Assembly: GCF_009800925.1 (NCBI RefSeq)
Contig: NZ_WOYF01000008.1
Location: 1-64,000, forward strand
DNA length: 64,000 nucleotides
DNA from: Budvicia diplopodorum
Lineage (GTDB): Bacteria; Pseudomonadota; Gammaproteobacteria; Enterobacterales; Enterobacteriaceae
Direction of reading: 5' to 3'
How positions within the stretch are numbered: position 1 is the first letter of the stretch; the number at the start of each line of letters is the position of its first letter. The notes beneath the pieces were generated by a model. It saw nothing but the letters and a program-made list of their open reading frames with translations. It searched no databases and was not told where the DNA came from. The translations under genes were made by a program, and so were the position numbers. Of the stretch, positions 28,868 through 40,083 are shown one piece after another.

Positions 28868-28920
28868 AAAAAAAGGGATCCGACCTTTAGCTTTTTGAAG
28901 CTAAGGGGCAGATCCCGTTT
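28868..28920 (-). terminator. Rho-independent terminator of the cai operon
   Basis: Nested inverted repeats (GGGATC/GATCCC outside, TTAGCTT/AAGCTAA inside) are followed on the minus strand by seven T. It lies 55 bases beyond the caiD stop. There is therefore no room for caiE within this transcript. Confidence 0.85.
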
Positions 28921-28974
28921 TCAATTGGTATCTAGGCAGCGCTTAAGCTGCCGATAAACAATCAGGCGCTATGA

Positions 28975-29760
28975 TTACCGGCCTTTCCATACCGGGTCGC
29001 GTTTCTCAGCAAACGCTCTTGGTCCTTCCAGCGCATCTTCAGAATGCAGGACTGACGGGTAGTTTTTCAGCTTGCCGCTGCGAATGTGGCGATAGCCTTC
29101 TTCTACTGACATTTCGCCGGTTTCGCGAAAAATTTCTTTGATTGCGGCTACCGCCAGCGGCGCGCTTTGTGCCAGCTGATGCGCTAACTCTCGGGCGGCT
29201 TCCATCAGCCGATCGCTTTCTACTACTTGGTTGACAATTCCCCAGCGTAGCGCTTCTTGGGCATCCATTCTGCGGCCCGTCATCATCATTTCGTTGGCAA
29301 TAGCCGGCGGTAATAGCTTAGGTAAACGCAGTAATCCACCGCTGTCCGGTACAATGCCCAGCTTGCTTTCTGGTACGGCGAAGCTGGCATTTTGTGAACA
29401 GACGATCATATCTGCAGCCAGTGCCAGCTCAAAGCCACCGCCGAAAGCGTAGCCATTAACCGCCGCAATCACCGGCTTATTGAGATCAAACAGCTCTGTC
29501 AGACCGGCAAAGCCGCCGGGGCCGAAGTCAGCGTCAGGGGCTTCACCTTCTGCCGCTGCTTTAAGATCCCAGCCCGCAGAGAAGAATCGCTCTCCGGCAC
29601 CGCTGATAATCGCAACGCGCAGTTTGGGGTTGTCGCGAAAGGCAATAAAGGCTTTACCCATTTCAAAGCTGGTTTTGGCATCGATAGCATTTGCTTTCGG
29701 TCGGTCTAAAATGATTTCCAGAATGTCGCCATTTTGGCTAACGTGCAATGATTCACTCAT
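28975..29760 (-). CDS. caiD: CaiD, crotonobetainyl-CoA hydratase
   Basis: This 261-residue crotonase-family enzyme interconverts L-carnitinyl-CoA and crotonobetainyl-CoA. The oxyanion-hole and active-site segments are visible: [39 protein letters not shown] and [20 protein letters not shown] with Glu residues typical of CaiD. It is the last gene of the cai operon; 274 bases containing a repeat (copy C) separate it from caiC. Confidence 0.95.
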   Translation of the reverse strand: MSESLHVSQNGDILEIILDRPKANAIDAKTSFEMGKAFIAFRDNPKLRVAIISGAGERFFSAGWDLKAAAEGEAPDADFGPGGFAGLTELFDLNKPVIAAVNGYAFGGGFELALAADMIVCSQNASFAVPESKLGIVPDSGGLLRLPKLLPPAIANEMMMTGRRMDAQEALRWGIVNQVVESDRLMEAARELAHQLAQSAPLAVAAIKEIFRETGEMSVEEGYRHIRSGKLKNYPSVLHSEDALEGPRAFAEKRDPVWKGR

Positions 29761-29800
29761 GTTAAGACTCCATTAAATAGAATAAATAATGTCACTGGCC

Positions 29801-29951
29801 AATACTTATCAGTTAAGAGGCTCCCCTTCGTCACCCCGGCCAACTCTTAGGCCAAGCGCCAATTTGTTAGCTAAAATCTGGCTCCCGGCTTTCGCCGAGA
29901 TGACGACAAAGTAGAGTCACATTATGTAGAAATGCTTAACTGACAAGCATT
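29801..29951. repeat. MITE-like repeat element, copy C, inside the cai operon
   Basis: This is the most complete copy. Ends AATACTTATCAGTTAAG (29801-29817) and CTTAACTGACAAGCATT (29935-29951) are inverted repeats matching at 15 of 17 positions. The core again reads TTAGCTAAAATCTGG...CCCGGCTTTCGCC. It sits between caiC and caiD in a transcribed spacer. At 151 bases with no coding capacity it looks like a miniature inverted-repeat element. Confidence 0.7.
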
Positions 29952-30034
29952 ACGCCACTGGGCCGATATAAAGTGCGGAAAGCCGATACGACCTCACGAT
30001 GAAATAGCGATGTCGCGCAGCGTTGTTAACTCAC

Positions 30035-31594
30035 TCAGTGCAGACCCTTTTTGATAATTTTCCCGGAGCAGCTTCTTGGTAAATTTTTTCTGATCTCCAG
30101 AAAGGTCGGTACCTTGAATTTAGCCATCTGGCTTTCGCAAAACCGGAAGAACTCGTCTTCGGTTATCGCTTCGCCTTCATTTAATACAATGAAGGCCTTA
30201 ATGGCTTCGTCCCGAATCGAATCTTTTAAGCCAATGATGGCAACATCCATTATTTTGGGGTGAGTCGAGATAATGTTTTCCAGCTCCACGCACGAAATAT
30301 TTTCACCGCTGCGCTTTATCATGTTGCAGCTTCGTTCAACGAAGTAGAAATACCCCTCACTGTCGACATAGCCATAGTCGCCGGTGCGTAGCCAGCCGTC
30401 GGCGCTCAGCGTTTTAGCGCTCTCTTCCGGCATCTGGTAATACTCTTTGAATAGCGTTTCTCCCGGTATGCCTTTGATATAGATCTCACCGCATTCACCT
30501 GCCGCCAGCTCGTTACCCTGATGGTCGCGAATTTGGGCTTCATAACCGATACCGACCCGGCCAATAGATGGCCAGCGACGTTTGTCGCCCGGGCGATCGC
30601 CAATCACGCCGACGATGGTCTCTGTCATGCCATAAGAAGTCAGTAGCTTGACGTTAAAGCGTTGCACAAATGCGTTTTTATCCTGTTCAGAAAGATTGAG
30701 ATAAAACAGGACTTCACGCAGGCTGTGCTGTTTCTCCCATGGCATTTGGGGCTGCATCATCAGGGTTTTAATCATCAACGGTATGCATTCGGTTATCGTT
30801 GCACCATGTTTACAGATTTGCCCCCAGAAGGTGCGGGCACTGAACTTCTCCAACAGCACCAGCGTTGCTCCGGCGGAGAAAACCGGCATGGAGGCGGTAC
30901 ACTGACAGTCAATATGAAACGCGGGCATCGGCGTGAGATAAATATCGTCTTGGCGCAGCGTGCATTGCCAGGCGGTGTAATAACCGGCAAACCTCAGGTT
31001 ATAGTGAGTAATCACTACGCCTTTGGGACGAGACGTGGTGCCTGATGTAAACAAGATTTCGGCAGTATCTTCAATGTGTAGCGTTTCGTGGTGGATAAGA
31101 TAAGCGGGTTGTACCCGTTTTAGCGCATGGAAATCCAATACGTCTGGCGGTAATACGGCATCTTGAGGCTGGTTTATCAGTATCAACTGCCGTAACGATA
31201 GGCCGTCTTGCTGTCGAATGTCTTGATACATCGGATAAAACTCAGCGCTGGTCACCACGAGCGCGGCTTCACACTGAGCGATAATATAAGCGCTCTCATT
31301 TCTGAGCAGGTTCGCGTTAACCGGCACCATGACGGCACCAATCTTGGCTAAACCAAACCAACAGAAGAAAAATTCAGCGCAATTGTTGAGATGCAGTGCA
31401 ACCCTGTCGCCTTTGGCTACTCCCAGCGTATGAAACAGATTTGCCGTGCGGTTAATCTCTTCATTCAGTTCACGATAGCTATATTTGCACGCAACGCCCT
31501 GCTGGTTTTCGACAATCAGTGCCGTTTTATCATGGTACTGCTCGGCAAGGTTATCCCACATCTGGCGTAAGTTTTCTTTACCTACCATATCCAT
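30035..31594 (-). CDS. caiC: CaiC, carnitine/crotonobetaine-CoA ligase
   Basis: This 519-residue adenylate-forming enzyme activates carnitine, crotonobetaine or gamma-butyrobetaine to the CoA thioester with ATP. The P-loop-like motif [18 protein letters not shown], the SYGMTET segment, [10 protein letters not shown] and the C-terminal lysine in [10 protein letters not shown] are present. N terminus and length follow E. coli CaiC (517). It lies 101 bases after caiB; that spacer holds a 9-bp hairpin. Confidence 0.95.
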   Translation of the reverse strand: MDMVGKENLRQMWDNLAEQYHDKTALIVENQQGVACKYSYRELNEEINRTANLFHTLGVAKGDRVALHLNNCAEFFFCWFGLAKIGAVMVPVNANLLRNESAYIIAQCEAALVVTSAEFYPMYQDIRQQDGLSLRQLILINQPQDAVLPPDVLDFHALKRVQPAYLIHHETLHIEDTAEILFTSGTTSRPKGVVITHYNLRFAGYYTAWQCTLRQDDIYLTPMPAFHIDCQCTASMPVFSAGATLVLLEKFSARTFWGQICKHGATITECIPLMIKTLMMQPQMPWEKQHSLREVLFYLNLSEQDKNAFVQRFNVKLLTSYGMTETIVGVIGDRPGDKRRWPSIGRVGIGYEAQIRDHQGNELAAGECGEIYIKGIPGETLFKEYYQMPEESAKTLSADGWLRTGDYGYVDSEGYFYFVERSCNMIKRSGENISCVELENIISTHPKIMDVAIIGLKDSIRDEAIKAFIVLNEGEAITEDEFFRFCESQMAKFKVPTFLEIRKNLPRSCSGKIIKKGLH

Positions 31595-31653
31595 TCAATA
31601 CCTACCCAATCATGCTGTCACTTTTCCGGTGGGTGGTGCAATGACGCGATAAA

Positions 31654-31677
31654 CCATAGCCCGGTAAGGGGCTATGG
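31654..31677 (-). other. Intercistronic hairpin between caiB and caiC
   Basis: CCATAGCCC and GGGCTATGG form a perfect 9-bp stem with a 6-base loop in the caiB-caiC spacer. There is no T-run, so it more probably affects mRNA stability or processing than termination. Confidence 0.5.
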
Positions 31678-31695
31678 TGAGTTAAAGCCACGTCC

Positions 31696-32907
31696 TTATT
31701 TGGCTAACCCTTTGGCTACCAGCGTTTGTATGTCTGCCGCGCTGTAACCAATGTTGGTCAAAATGGCCGACGTATCCATACCGTGAGTTGGCATTCCGCG
31801 CCAGATTTTTCCTGGGTTATTCTTAAACTTAGGCATGACGTTTGGCCCTTTGCAGTCGCGGCCATCGATAGTTTGCCAATGTGTAATAGATTCACGTGCA
31901 ATATACTGTGGATTATGCTCCAGTTCAGGAATAGTTAACACTTTGGTTGATGCAATTTTAAGCTCTGCAAAGCGCTCAAGCACGTGTTCAATCGTTTTTG
32001 TTGCCAGAAACTGGTCCAGTTTGTCTTCCACCAGTTGGCCTACCGGGCATTCGATTCGGTGAATCAGCTGGGTATCTTCCGGCACTTCCGGCGTTCCCCA
32101 CAGGTGAGAAATACCCATATCTTTGAACATTTCTTGAATTTGGGTAATGCCGACCAGCTCCATTACAATGTAGCCGTCTTTGCACTGGTACAGACCGCAG
32201 CCCATATAGTAAGGATCTTTTCCTTTAGTCATGCGCGGACACACTTCGCCCCCGTTGAAGTAGTCCATCATAAAGTACTGACCCATACGCAGCATCACTT
32301 CGTACATGGCGACGTCGATACTTTCGCCAACGCCGGTTTCACGGACTTTATGCAGCGCCGCGAGGGTGGCTGTCGTGACGGTCATGCCAGAAAAGTAGTC
32401 GGCAGTATAAGGGAAGGCCGGCATTGGCTGCTCTTTATCACCGTTTTGGATCAGATATCCGCTGAATGCCTGAGCAATGGTGTTATAGGCTGCCAGATTG
32501 GTGAATTCGTCCGTGCCGTATTGGCCAAAGCCAGAAAGGTGAGCAATCACCAACTTCTTATTGTGCTCCCACAGCAGCTCATCGGTAATGCCGCGACGAG
32601 CAAACGCAGGGCCTTTACTGGCCTCAATGAAGATATCGGTTGTTTCGATGAGTTTTAGGAAGGCTTCCCGACCCTCATCTTTAAAAATATTCAATGATAG
32701 GGCGTGTAGATTACGCCTTGAAAGTTGAGGATAGTTGGGCTGAACTCGGATCGTATCGCCATAGGCAACGTTTTCGATCCAGATAACCTCTGCTCCCCAT
32801 TCAGCCAACATTTGCCCGGCAAAGGGACCGGCGATTTCAATACCGGAAAAGACCACCCGCAAACCGGCAAGAGGGCCAAATGTAGGCATGGATAACCGTT
32901 CAGACAT
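31696..32907 (-). CDS. caiB: CaiB, gamma-butyrobetaine/carnitine CoA-transferase
   Basis: This 403-residue class III CoA-transferase moves CoA between gamma-butyrobetaine, crotonobetaine and carnitine, so that ATP is needed only for priming. Family segments include [20 protein letters not shown], the active-site Asp region near [15 protein letters not shown] / YTADYFSGM, and a conserved C-terminal GMDTSAIL. Length matches E. coli CaiB (405). It is third in caiTABCD. Confidence 0.95.
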   Translation of the reverse strand: MSERLSMPTFGPLAGLRVVFSGIEIAGPFAGQMLAEWGAEVIWIENVAYGDTIRVQPNYPQLSRRNLHALSLNIFKDEGREAFLKLIETTDIFIEASKGPAFARRGITDELLWEHNKKLVIAHLSGFGQYGTDEFTNLAAYNTIAQAFSGYLIQNGDKEQPMPAFPYTADYFSGMTVTTATLAALHKVRETGVGESIDVAMYEVMLRMGQYFMMDYFNGGEVCPRMTKGKDPYYMGCGLYQCKDGYIVMELVGITQIQEMFKDMGISHLWGTPEVPEDTQLIHRIECPVGQLVEDKLDQFLATKTIEHVLERFAELKIASTKVLTIPELEHNPQYIARESITHWQTIDGRDCKGPNVMPKFKNNPGKIWRGMPTHGMDTSAILTNIGYSAADIQTLVAKGLAK

Positions 32908-32996
32908 AGATATTCCCCTTCTTTAATAGAAACTGAACTAGCATGCCTTTATGTCAGTCGGTGGCAAAAGGCATCCCATTCATCTGATGATTGTGC

Positions 32997-34136
32997 TTAG
33001 CGGTACTGTTTTAGTACGGCACGGCCAAGAGTCAGAATTTGCATTTCATCAGAACCACCCGACACGCGATCGACGCGCAGATCTTTCCAAAAACGGGTAA
33101 CCCGATGTTCACCGGCAATACCGATGCCGCCGAGCACCTGCATGGCTGAGTCAACCACTTCGAAGGCCGCGTTAGCGCAGTAGTATTTACACATGGCGGC
33201 ATCGCCCGAAGTCAAAATGCCGTTGTCTTCTTTCCAGGCCGCTTCGTACAGCATGTTTCTCATGTTGGTGAGCTTAATTTGCATATTGGCAAATTTTTCC
33301 TGAATCAGCTGGAAACGGCCGATGGTTTCGCCAAACTGGACGCGTTGGTTGGCATATTTTGCTGCATCTTCAAAGGCGCAGTAGGCGGTACCGTAGTTAG
33401 TCAGCGCGACTAAGAAACGTTCTGCATCGAACTCTTCTTTTACCCGGTTGAAGCCATTGCCTTCACGGCCAAACAGATCGGATTCTTCAAGCTCAACGTT
33501 ATCGAAAACCACTTCGCAGCAGCTGTCCATACGCAGGCCAAGCTTCTCAAGCTTATTCACCTTGATGCCCGGTTTTGTCATATCGACAAACCACTCTGAA
33601 TAAATGCTCTCTTCAGATGAAGAATCACGGCTCATTACCACCAGATAAGGGGTATAGGCGCTACTGGTAATAAAGCATTTGCTGCCGTTGAGATACACTT
33701 TGCCGTTTTTACGCGTGTAGTTTGTTTGCAGGCTACCGACGTCAGAACCAGCACCCGGCTCGGTAATGGCGGAGTTCCACATTTGCTTACCGGTACCGCG
33801 GAACGCCATGATCTTATCGATCTGTTCTTGGGTACCTTCGCGCAGTACGGTATTGAATCCGCCGGGAAGTTGGTATAGCACGTAGGTTGGCGCGCCTAAA
33901 CGGCCCAACTCTTCCCACACGGCGGCGAGTGTAACCATACCGGCGTCTAAGCCACCGTGTTCTTCCGAAATCAGCAGGCTATCGATGCCCATATCGGCCA
34001 ACTGTTTGACGAAGCGCTCAGGATAAACGCTGTTGCGATCACATTCGGCAAAGTAGCTTTCCCAGTTTTCAGTGGCCATCAGGTCGCGCACGCCGGAGAC
34101 AAATAACTCTTGTTCGTCTGTTAGTTTAAAATCCAT
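32997..34136 (-). CDS. caiA: CaiA, crotonobetainyl-CoA reductase
   Basis: This 379-residue acyl-CoA dehydrogenase-like flavoenzyme reduces crotonobetainyl-CoA to gamma-butyrobetainyl-CoA, using electrons from the Fix proteins. Motifs: [18 protein letters not shown] (FAD/substrate loop), [19 protein letters not shown] and a C-terminal [20 protein letters not shown] chose the ATG at 34136 (MDFKLTDEQ), as in E. coli; the longer frame adds four residues from a poor start. Confidence 0.95.
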   Translation of the reverse strand: MDFKLTDEQELFVSGVRDLMATENWESYFAECDRNSVYPERFVKQLADMGIDSLLISEEHGGLDAGMVTLAAVWEELGRLGAPTYVLYQLPGGFNTVLREGTQEQIDKIMAFRGTGKQMWNSAITEPGAGSDVGSLQTNYTRKNGKVYLNGSKCFITSSAYTPYLVVMSRDSSSEESIYSEWFVDMTKPGIKVNKLEKLGLRMDSCCEVVFDNVELEESDLFGREGNGFNRVKEEFDAERFLVALTNYGTAYCAFEDAAKYANQRVQFGETIGRFQLIQEKFANMQIKLTNMRNMLYEAAWKEDNGILTSGDAAMCKYYCANAAFEVVDSAMQVLGGIGIAGEHRVTRFWKDLRVDRVSGGSDEMQILTLGRAVLKQYR

Positions 34137-34197
34137 AGCTTGATGCCTCATCTGTTCATAAAATATTCATAATAGGAAATTCGGTAACGGTATTCGG

Positions 34198-35730
34198 CTA
34201 ACTCTTCCAATGATTTTTCTTCGCATCTTTCATAAATGAAACGATGATCAGAATGTTGACAAAGAACAGCGGACATCCTCCGACTAAAATGGCGGTCTGA
34301 ATTGGTTTTAGTCCACCCAAAGCCAGAAGAATAATACCGATAACGCCGACTAATACTGACCAGCCAACCCGCACCCATACCGGCGGTTCGTCATAGCCGG
34401 TGGCGCCCTTACAGGTCGACATGGCCAGCGTGTAGGAACAGGCATTAATAAGCGTTAACGTGGCGATAAAGCACAGGATGAAGAACCCCCAGATAGTGAC
34501 GGTGCTTAACGGCAGCGCCGCCCAGGTTTCAATAATCGCCCTAGGCACACCGTACTTATCAATCAGGTTTGGAATGTCCAATACGCCTTTATTGATCAGG
34601 TTCAGCGTATTGCTGCCAAGGATGGTCCAGAGGATCCAGGTAGAAACCGTCAGGCCGCCGACCATGCCAAGACAGAGCTGACGCACGGTTCTGCCTTTAG
34701 AGATACGGGCGAGGAAAATACACATCTGGATGCCGTAAACAATCCACCATGCCCAGTAGAAAACGGTCCATCCCTGTGGGAATCCACCCTTACCGACCGC
34801 ATCGGTATAGAACATCATGCGGGCGAAGTTAGTTAACAGCAGGCCAACCGAGTCGGTGAAGTAGTTAACGGTAAAGGTTGCACCGCCGACGATAAACACC
34901 CATGCCAGAACGATAATGCTCAGGTAGGTACGAATATCGCTGGCGACTTTCACCCCTTTTTGCAGGCCGAAAGCCACGCATAGTGCGTTGAACACCACCC
35001 AACAGGAGATAACAATCGCGTCAAGCTCGAGGGTATGCGGAACGCCGAACAGGTATTGAATACACTCGGTGACCAACGGCGTGGCCAGGCCTAAGCTGGT
35101 TCCCATGGCCAGAATCAGCGCAACCAAATACAGGTTATCGACAATAACGCCAATCATGCCCTTGGAAAGCTTTTCGCCAATTAACGGCTCAAGCGTACCG
35201 CTTGGTCTGATAACGTTGATCTTCTTAACAAACATAAAATAGCCAAAAGCAACCGACAGAAAGCTGTACGTCGCCCACGGCAAAGGTCCCCAGTGGAACA
35301 GGCTATAGGCTAACCCATACTCTTTAGCGCCCGTCGAGAACGGTGCTAAATGGAAAGGGGGCGTTGATATGTAGTAGTAGATCTCTATCGACCCCCAGAA
35401 CAGCACCGCGGCTGATGTGCAGGAGGCAAACATCATAAATATCCAACTGGCGGTACTGAATTCGGGCGCTTCTTCGCCTAATTTTTTGTTGGCAAAGGGG
35501 CCAAATATTAACCAGAACCAAAAGGCAAACATAATCACCATATACCACTCGAAGGCCCAGCCCCAATCGTTAGTGATATATTCAAATACGGCGTTGATTA
35601 TTTTATTCGATGCATCTAAGTCTCTTACGGTTAAATAAGAAAGAATTGCGACGATAATAAGTGATGGGTAGAAAACTTTTGGTTCGATACCAACTTTTTT
35701 AGCGGTATCTTCATTTTCACTTTTATTCAT
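34198..35730 (-). CDS. caiT: CaiT, L-carnitine/gamma-butyrobetaine antiporter
   Basis: This 510-residue BCCT-family transporter exchanges external carnitine for internal gamma-butyrobetaine without an ion gradient. Twelve hydrophobic segments are visible. The BCCT signature region [20 protein letters not shown] (helix 8, with the Trp-box) is conserved and lacks the Na-site of BetP-type members as far as I can judge. It is the first gene of the cai operon, divergent from fixA. Confidence 0.95.
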   Translation of the reverse strand: MNKSENEDTAKKVGIEPKVFYPSLIIVAILSYLTVRDLDASNKIINAVFEYITNDWGWAFEWYMVIMFAFWFWLIFGPFANKKLGEEAPEFSTASWIFMMFASCTSAAVLFWGSIEIYYYISTPPFHLAPFSTGAKEYGLAYSLFHWGPLPWATYSFLSVAFGYFMFVKKINVIRPSGTLEPLIGEKLSKGMIGVIVDNLYLVALILAMGTSLGLATPLVTECIQYLFGVPHTLELDAIVISCWVVFNALCVAFGLQKGVKVASDIRTYLSIIVLAWVFIVGGATFTVNYFTDSVGLLLTNFARMMFYTDAVGKGGFPQGWTVFYWAWWIVYGIQMCIFLARISKGRTVRQLCLGMVGGLTVSTWILWTILGSNTLNLINKGVLDIPNLIDKYGVPRAIIETWAALPLSTVTIWGFFILCFIATLTLINACSYTLAMSTCKGATGYDEPPVWVRVGWSVLVGVIGIILLALGGLKPIQTAILVGGCPLFFVNILIIVSFMKDAKKNHWKS

Positions 35731-36060
35731 TTATGCTTATCCTATTTTATATAGGAGTCCTCTGCCATTATTATGAAAATAATATATAGCAAAAGATGCC
35801 AAAGATATTAATGCTCAAACCTTAAGCTATCGACTATTGTTTACGTTGAGAAGTGAGTTTGAGTATTAAAAATATTTTTCATTAAATTAAACCACTGCCG
35901 AGTTGTGTTTCCATAAATAAACGACTATAAGTCGCCTTAACTTTATTACCTTGCCGCTTAAAGTCTAGGTACTTATGGATTTAATAGTGCTTGTGGCTTG
36001 CTTAATAAACCTTGATCGAAATCAATATAAAATAGAAACTGGAGGGGTCGAAGTAAGTAA

Positions 36061-36103
36061 TTTCAATATTGGTGATAGAGGTATTGTTTTCAATATTGGT
36101 GAT
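36061..36103. promoter_or_regulatory. Direct repeats TTTCAATATTGGTGAT in the cai-fix control region
   Basis: The 16-base sequence TTTCAATATTGGTGAT occurs twice, at 36061-36076 and 36088-36103, 27 bases apart start to start. Each has the inner palindrome CAATATTG. They lie in the 637-base region between divergent caiT and fixA, where CaiF and CRP act in E. coli. They are candidates for CaiF binding. The rest of the region is AT-rich; I see no convincing gene in it. Confidence 0.5.
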
Positions 36104-36367
36104 GTGTGTATTATTTTCGGCATTAACGCTGTGATAACTTTACTCCGTGAAAGTAAATTTACTATTCCCAAATATAGGTATATTGGCTAAATATCTTTTA
36201 TTAAAAATATAGTTTGTTATGTGGGTTATATATTCTGTCTTTTAGCCTGTTCTATATTTCTAATTTTAAGATTAAAACGTATCAATTTTTGAGAATACAC
36301 CAAATTTCAGATTAACGATATTTTTCAATTACCCCGGAAAAGATCAGCGATCGGCATTGGAGAACAG

Positions 36368-37141
36368 ATGAATATTATTGCATGCTATAAATTGGTTCCA
36401 GAAGAACAGGATATCGCGGTCAACGCCGACGGTTCGCTGGACCTGAGCAAGGCTGAGTTTAAAATCAGCCAGTTTGACCTTAACGCCATTGAGGCCGCCG
36501 TTGAGCTAAAAGCGCTGGCGGGGGAAGGCAATATCACCGCCATGAGTATCGGCGCAAGCGCCTTAGACAATATGAAGGCGCGCAAAGACGTACTGTCTCG
36601 TGGACCTGATGAGTTAACCGTTGTTATTGATGAGAGCTTTAGCCATTTACCCGCTTATCACACCGCCAGAGTGCTGGCCGCCGCGGTAAAAGACAGGCCG
36701 TTTGATGTGATGGTCTGTGGCGACGGTTCGGGGGATTTGTACTCTCAACAGGTCGGAATATTAACCGGTGAACTGCTGGGCATTCCCTCCATTAACGGCG
36801 TTAGTAAAATCCTTTCGTATCAGGGTAATACGCTGAAAGTAGAGCGCGCCTTAGACGATGAAGTCGAAGTGTTAGACATTCCGTTACCCGCGATTATTTC
36901 AGTTTCGACCGATATCAATGACCCTCAAATTCCTTCAATGAAATCCATTCTGTCTGCGGCTAAAAAGCCGGTTTCAGTGCTGCATATCGGTGATTTAGAT
37001 ATCGGTGAAGTGCCTTCGCTGATTGAAACCGTATCGATTTTGGCACCAAAACAGAAACAGCGGATGCGCATCATTATTGACGGTGACGGCGAAGAACAAA
37101 TTGCTGAATTTGCAGAACATCTGCGTAAAGTTCTTAACTGA
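36368..37141 (+). CDS. fixA: FixA, electron transfer flavoprotein beta-like subunit
   Basis: This 257-residue ETF-beta-like protein partners with FixB to pass electrons, probably via FixC/FixX, to crotonobetainyl-CoA reductase CaiA. It starts [16 protein letters not shown] and contains the ETF-beta motif [20 protein letters not shown]. It is divergent from caiT and opens the fixABCX operon. Confidence 0.95.
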   Translation: MNIIACYKLVPEEQDIAVNADGSLDLSKAEFKISQFDLNAIEAAVELKALAGEGNITAMSIGASALDNMKARKDVLSRGPDELTVVIDESFSHLPAYHTARVLAAAVKDRPFDVMVCGDGSGDLYSQQVGILTGELLGIPSINGVSKILSYQGNTLKVERALDDEVEVLDIPLPAIISVSTDINDPQIPSMKSILSAAKKPVSVLHIGDLDIGEVPSLIETVSILAPKQKQRMRIIIDGDGEEQIAEFAEHLRKVLN

Positions 37142-37152
37142 TTGGGGGAGAT

Positions 37153-38097
37153 ATGAGCAAGCTTTCAAACGTATGGGTATTTAGTGATAACCAATCCCGC
37201 TTAGCCGAAATGACGGCAGGTGCCGCCCAGTTAGGCGACTGCGTCTCGGTGTTTGTACTGGGAAATCAGGCTGACGTTAGTACGGCGCACCGGTTAGGCG
37301 CAACAAAAGTGTTTTCGCTGGGCGAGCGGGCTGCCGATCGTATCGTTGAAGATTATGCCGATACCATGGCCAATGCGATTGCCGACGGCGAGAAACCCAC
37401 GCTGGTTTTGTTACCCGCCACCCGCAGGGGGAAAGCGCTGGCGGCTAAATTAGGCGCCAAGCTTAATGCTGGCGTGTTCAACGATGCCTCAGACATCACT
37501 ATCGTTCAGGGTAACGTTCAGGCTAAGCATATGGTTTACGGCGGGCTTGCCATTGGCGAAGAGCGAATTGTTTCGCCGGTAGCCGTGGTTTCCGTTGGTG
37601 CTGGCGTGTTCCCGCCAGCGGTGCCAAATGATTCCCTCGCCGGTGAAACCATAGTTACTCCGTTCGTTATGCCTAAAACGCCGATTATTTGTGCTGAGGT
37701 GCGGGTGAAACAGAGTGAAAGAGTCGATCTGGGCAAGGCCCGTTTGGTGGTTAGCGTTGGGCGCGGGATCGGCAGTAAAGAGAATATTCATATTGCCGAA
37801 AGCCTGAGCAAGGCGATTGGCGCAGAGCTTGGCTGCTCACGTCCTTTAGCTGAAAACGAAAAGTGGATGGAGCATGAACGCTACGTCGGCATTTCTGGAA
37901 TTATGATCAAGCCTGATGTTTATCTGGCGCTGGGTATTTCCGGCCAGATCCAACACATGGTGGGCGCTAACGGTGCGCAGATTATTGTGGCGGTAAATAA
38001 GGACAAAAATGCGCCGATTTTCCAATATGCGGATTATGGCATTGTTGGCGATTTGTTTAAGGTTGTTCCGGCATTGACGAAAGTGTTGAAGAGTTAG
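37153..38097 (+). CDS. fixB: FixB, electron transfer flavoprotein alpha-like subunit
   Basis: This 314-residue ETF-alpha-like subunit has the FAD-binding C-terminal domain with [42 protein letters not shown] and [20 protein letters not shown]. It forms a heterodimer with FixA. GGGGGAG lies just before the ATG. A 225-base gap containing a repeat (copy D) separates it from fixC. Confidence 0.95.
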   Translation: MSKLSNVWVFSDNQSRLAEMTAGAAQLGDCVSVFVLGNQADVSTAHRLGATKVFSLGERAADRIVEDYADTMANAIADGEKPTLVLLPATRRGKALAAKLGAKLNAGVFNDASDITIVQGNVQAKHMVYGGLAIGEERIVSPVAVVSVGAGVFPPAVPNDSLAGETIVTPFVMPKTPIICAEVRVKQSERVDLGKARLVVSVGRGIGSKENIHIAESLSKAIGAELGCSRPLAENEKWMEHERYVGISGIMIKPDVYLALGISGQIQHMVGANGAQIIVAVNKDKNAPIFQYADYGIVGDLFKVVPALTKVLKS

Positions 38098-38200
38098 GAT
38101 GAGGCTTAAGCGGCGAAATGTAATGTGAGATTAGCGTAGGTTTCGTCCGCAGCCTCTCCCGCCGATTGAGTGTTAGACCATAAGATTGAGCTCTCAAACT

Positions 38201-38265
38201 ATCGTCATCCCGGCGAAAGCCGGGACCCAGCTTTTAGCTAACAGACGATCGCTTGGTTAAGCAGT
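38201..38265. repeat. Short palindromic repeat element, copy D, inside the fix operon
   Basis: Read on the minus strand this segment has TTAGCTAAAAGCTGGGTCCC, the GGC/GCC hairpin and GGGATGACGAT, the shared core of copies A-C, in opposite orientation. It sits between fixB and fixC, in the transcript. It appears partial compared with copy C. Confidence 0.6.
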
Positions 38266-38322
38266 GAATTTGTCATCAATCTAGGGCGTTACTGCCGATA
38301 TTAACAGTGTGAAGGTGTGATT

Positions 38323-39615
38323 ATGTCCGAAGATGCATTTGACGCAATTATTGTAGGGGCCGGGCCCGCGGGGGCAGTGGCGGCCTATATTCTTGCCAAA
38401 GCGGGCGCAGAAGTGCTGGTTATTGAACGCGGGAATTATGCCGGTAGTAAGAATCTGACCGGCGGTCGGCTTTATGCCCACAGTCTGGAAAAGATTATGC
38501 CCGGGTTTGCTCAACGGGCGCCGGTGGAGCGCAAAATTACCAAAGAGCGAGTGTCATTTCTCACCGACGAGAGCGCAATGACGCTGGACTACCATGCGCC
38601 AATAACCGATAAGCCCGTGCAGGAGTCTTACTCGGTACTGCGCGGTAAATTTGACCAATGGCTAATGGCACAGGCTGAAGAAGCCGGAGCGCAGTTTATT
38701 CCGGGTATTCGCGTTGATAACGTTCTCAAAGATGACAGCGGCAAGGTGACCGGCGTTGAGGCTGGCGGCGATGTGCTTGAAGCTCGGGTGGTGATTCTGG
38801 CCGATGGTGTGAATTCAATTCTGGCCGAAAAGCTGGGCATGCTATCACCCCGGGTTCAGCCGGGTTCCGTTGCCGTCGGCGTTAAAGAGCTGATTGAATT
38901 GCCTAAAGGCCAGCTTGAAGACCGCTTTAATCTTCAGGGTAACGACGGCGTAGCCTGGCTGTTTGCCGGTTCGCCATCAAACGGTCTGATGGGCGGCGGG
39001 TTCCTCTATACCAATGATTCCACCGTTTCTCTAGGCCTGGTGTGCGGCCTGCACCATATCGGAACCTCCAGCAAGTCAGTGCCACAAATGCTGGAAGATT
39101 TTAAACAGCATCCGGTGGTTAAACCGCTGATTGCCGGTGGCAAAATGGTGGAGTACGGCGCTCACGTTGTGCCGGAAGCGGGCATCAGCATGGTGCCTAA
39201 GATGGTTGGAAACGGGGTGTTGATTGCCGGTGATGCGGCCGGTCTATGTCTGAACTTAGGCTTTACTATCCGCGGCATGGATATGGCCATTGCCTGCGGC
39301 GAAGCGGCGGCGAAAGCCGTTCTGGCTGCTAAAGAGAAAAATGACTTTAGCGAGCAAGGATTGTCGGCTTACCGCACGCTGCTGGAAGCCGGAATAATGA
39401 AGGACTTCCAGTTCTACAAAAAGCTGCCGTCAATGATGGAAAACCCGCGCATGTTTAACCAGTATCCGAAGATGATGACCGGCATTATGTCTGACCTGTT
39501 CACCGTCGACGGAACCCCGGCCCGGCCGTTGCGTAAAAAAATCATGGCGCGAGCTAAACAGGTCGGATATCTGAACCTGATCAAAGACGGAATTAAAGGA
39601 GCCGGTGCGATATGA
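38323..39615 (+). CDS. fixC: FixC, flavoprotein (ETF-quinone oxidoreductase-like)
   Basis: This 430-residue flavoprotein has the N-terminal dinucleotide fold AIIVGAGPAGAVAAYIL, then GSKNLTGGRLYAHSLEKI, VILADGVNSILAEKLGM and GVLIAGDAAGLCLNLGFTIR. It is like the flavin part of ETF:quinone oxidoreductase and acts with FixX. I chose the ATG at 38323 (MSEDAFD), matching E. coli, with AAGGTG upstream. Its end overlaps fixX by 4 bases. Confidence 0.95.
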   Translation: MSEDAFDAIIVGAGPAGAVAAYILAKAGAEVLVIERGNYAGSKNLTGGRLYAHSLEKIMPGFAQRAPVERKITKERVSFLTDESAMTLDYHAPITDKPVQESYSVLRGKFDQWLMAQAEEAGAQFIPGIRVDNVLKDDSGKVTGVEAGGDVLEARVVILADGVNSILAEKLGMLSPRVQPGSVAVGVKELIELPKGQLEDRFNLQGNDGVAWLFAGSPSNGLMGGGFLYTNDSTVSLGLVCGLHHIGTSSKSVPQMLEDFKQHPVVKPLIAGGKMVEYGAHVVPEAGISMVPKMVGNGVLIAGDAAGLCLNLGFTIRGMDMAIACGEAAAKAVLAAKEKNDFSEQGLSAYRTLLEAGIMKDFQFYKKLPSMMENPRMFNQYPKMMTGIMSDLFTVDGTPARPLRKKIMARAKQVGYLNLIKDGIKGAGAI

Positions 39616-39899
39616 GTGAACCCGTTAACGTAGATCTCAAACTGGGCATAAATAAGTTTTATGTCGATGAAGGTCATCCGCATATTGTACTTAAAACGGA
39701 TGTGGACATGCAGGAATACCGTAAGCTAATGCTGGCCTGTCCGGCCGGTCTTTATAAGCTGAAAGACGACGGTTCGGTGCAGTTCGATTATGCCGGCTGT
39801 CTGGAATGTGGAACCTGTCGGATCCTATGCGGCAATTCAATAATTGAAAAGTGGGAGTTTCCCCGCGGATCGTTTGGTATCGAATACCGGTACGGATAA
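39612..39899 (+). CDS. fixX: FixX, ferredoxin-like protein
   Basis: This 95-residue ferredoxin-like subunit has a CLECGTCRILC cysteine motif for one 4Fe-4S cluster, preceded by CPAGLYK. It completes the FixABCX electron route to carnitine metabolism. The start overlaps fixC by 4 bases. Confidence 0.95.
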   Translation: MSEPVNVDLKLGINKFYVDEGHPHIVLKTDVDMQEYRKLMLACPAGLYKLKDDGSVQFDYAGCLECGTCRILCGNSIIEKWEFPRGSFGIEYRYG

Positions 39900-40083
39900 C
39901 CGGGGGCAGGGGAACGCCATTATTCTGTCATATCGATGAATTGTCATTTTATAAACAGTGAGCCGTTTCTCGATGCCTGTTGGTTAATAACATGGGCTTA
40001 GTCCCCGCTATTAGCCGGTATCTCTGATGATTCCAGACCACGGGACATATGTGCTAATAATGAAAAATATAGCGAAAAGTCAT

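Noticed and set aside
31984-32658. 224-residue open frame antisense to caiB
   Set aside because: It lies wholly inside the well-supported caiB gene on the other strand and has no family features; long antisense frames are common in this codon usage.
36129-36150. Possible CRP site (TGTGAT half) in the cai-fix region
   Set aside because: Only the left half matches; the right half has almost no match to TCACA.
35975-36190. 71-residue open frame in the caiT-fixA gap
   Set aside because: It is made largely by the two direct repeats, lies in an AT-rich control region, lacks a ribosome site and shows no known domain.
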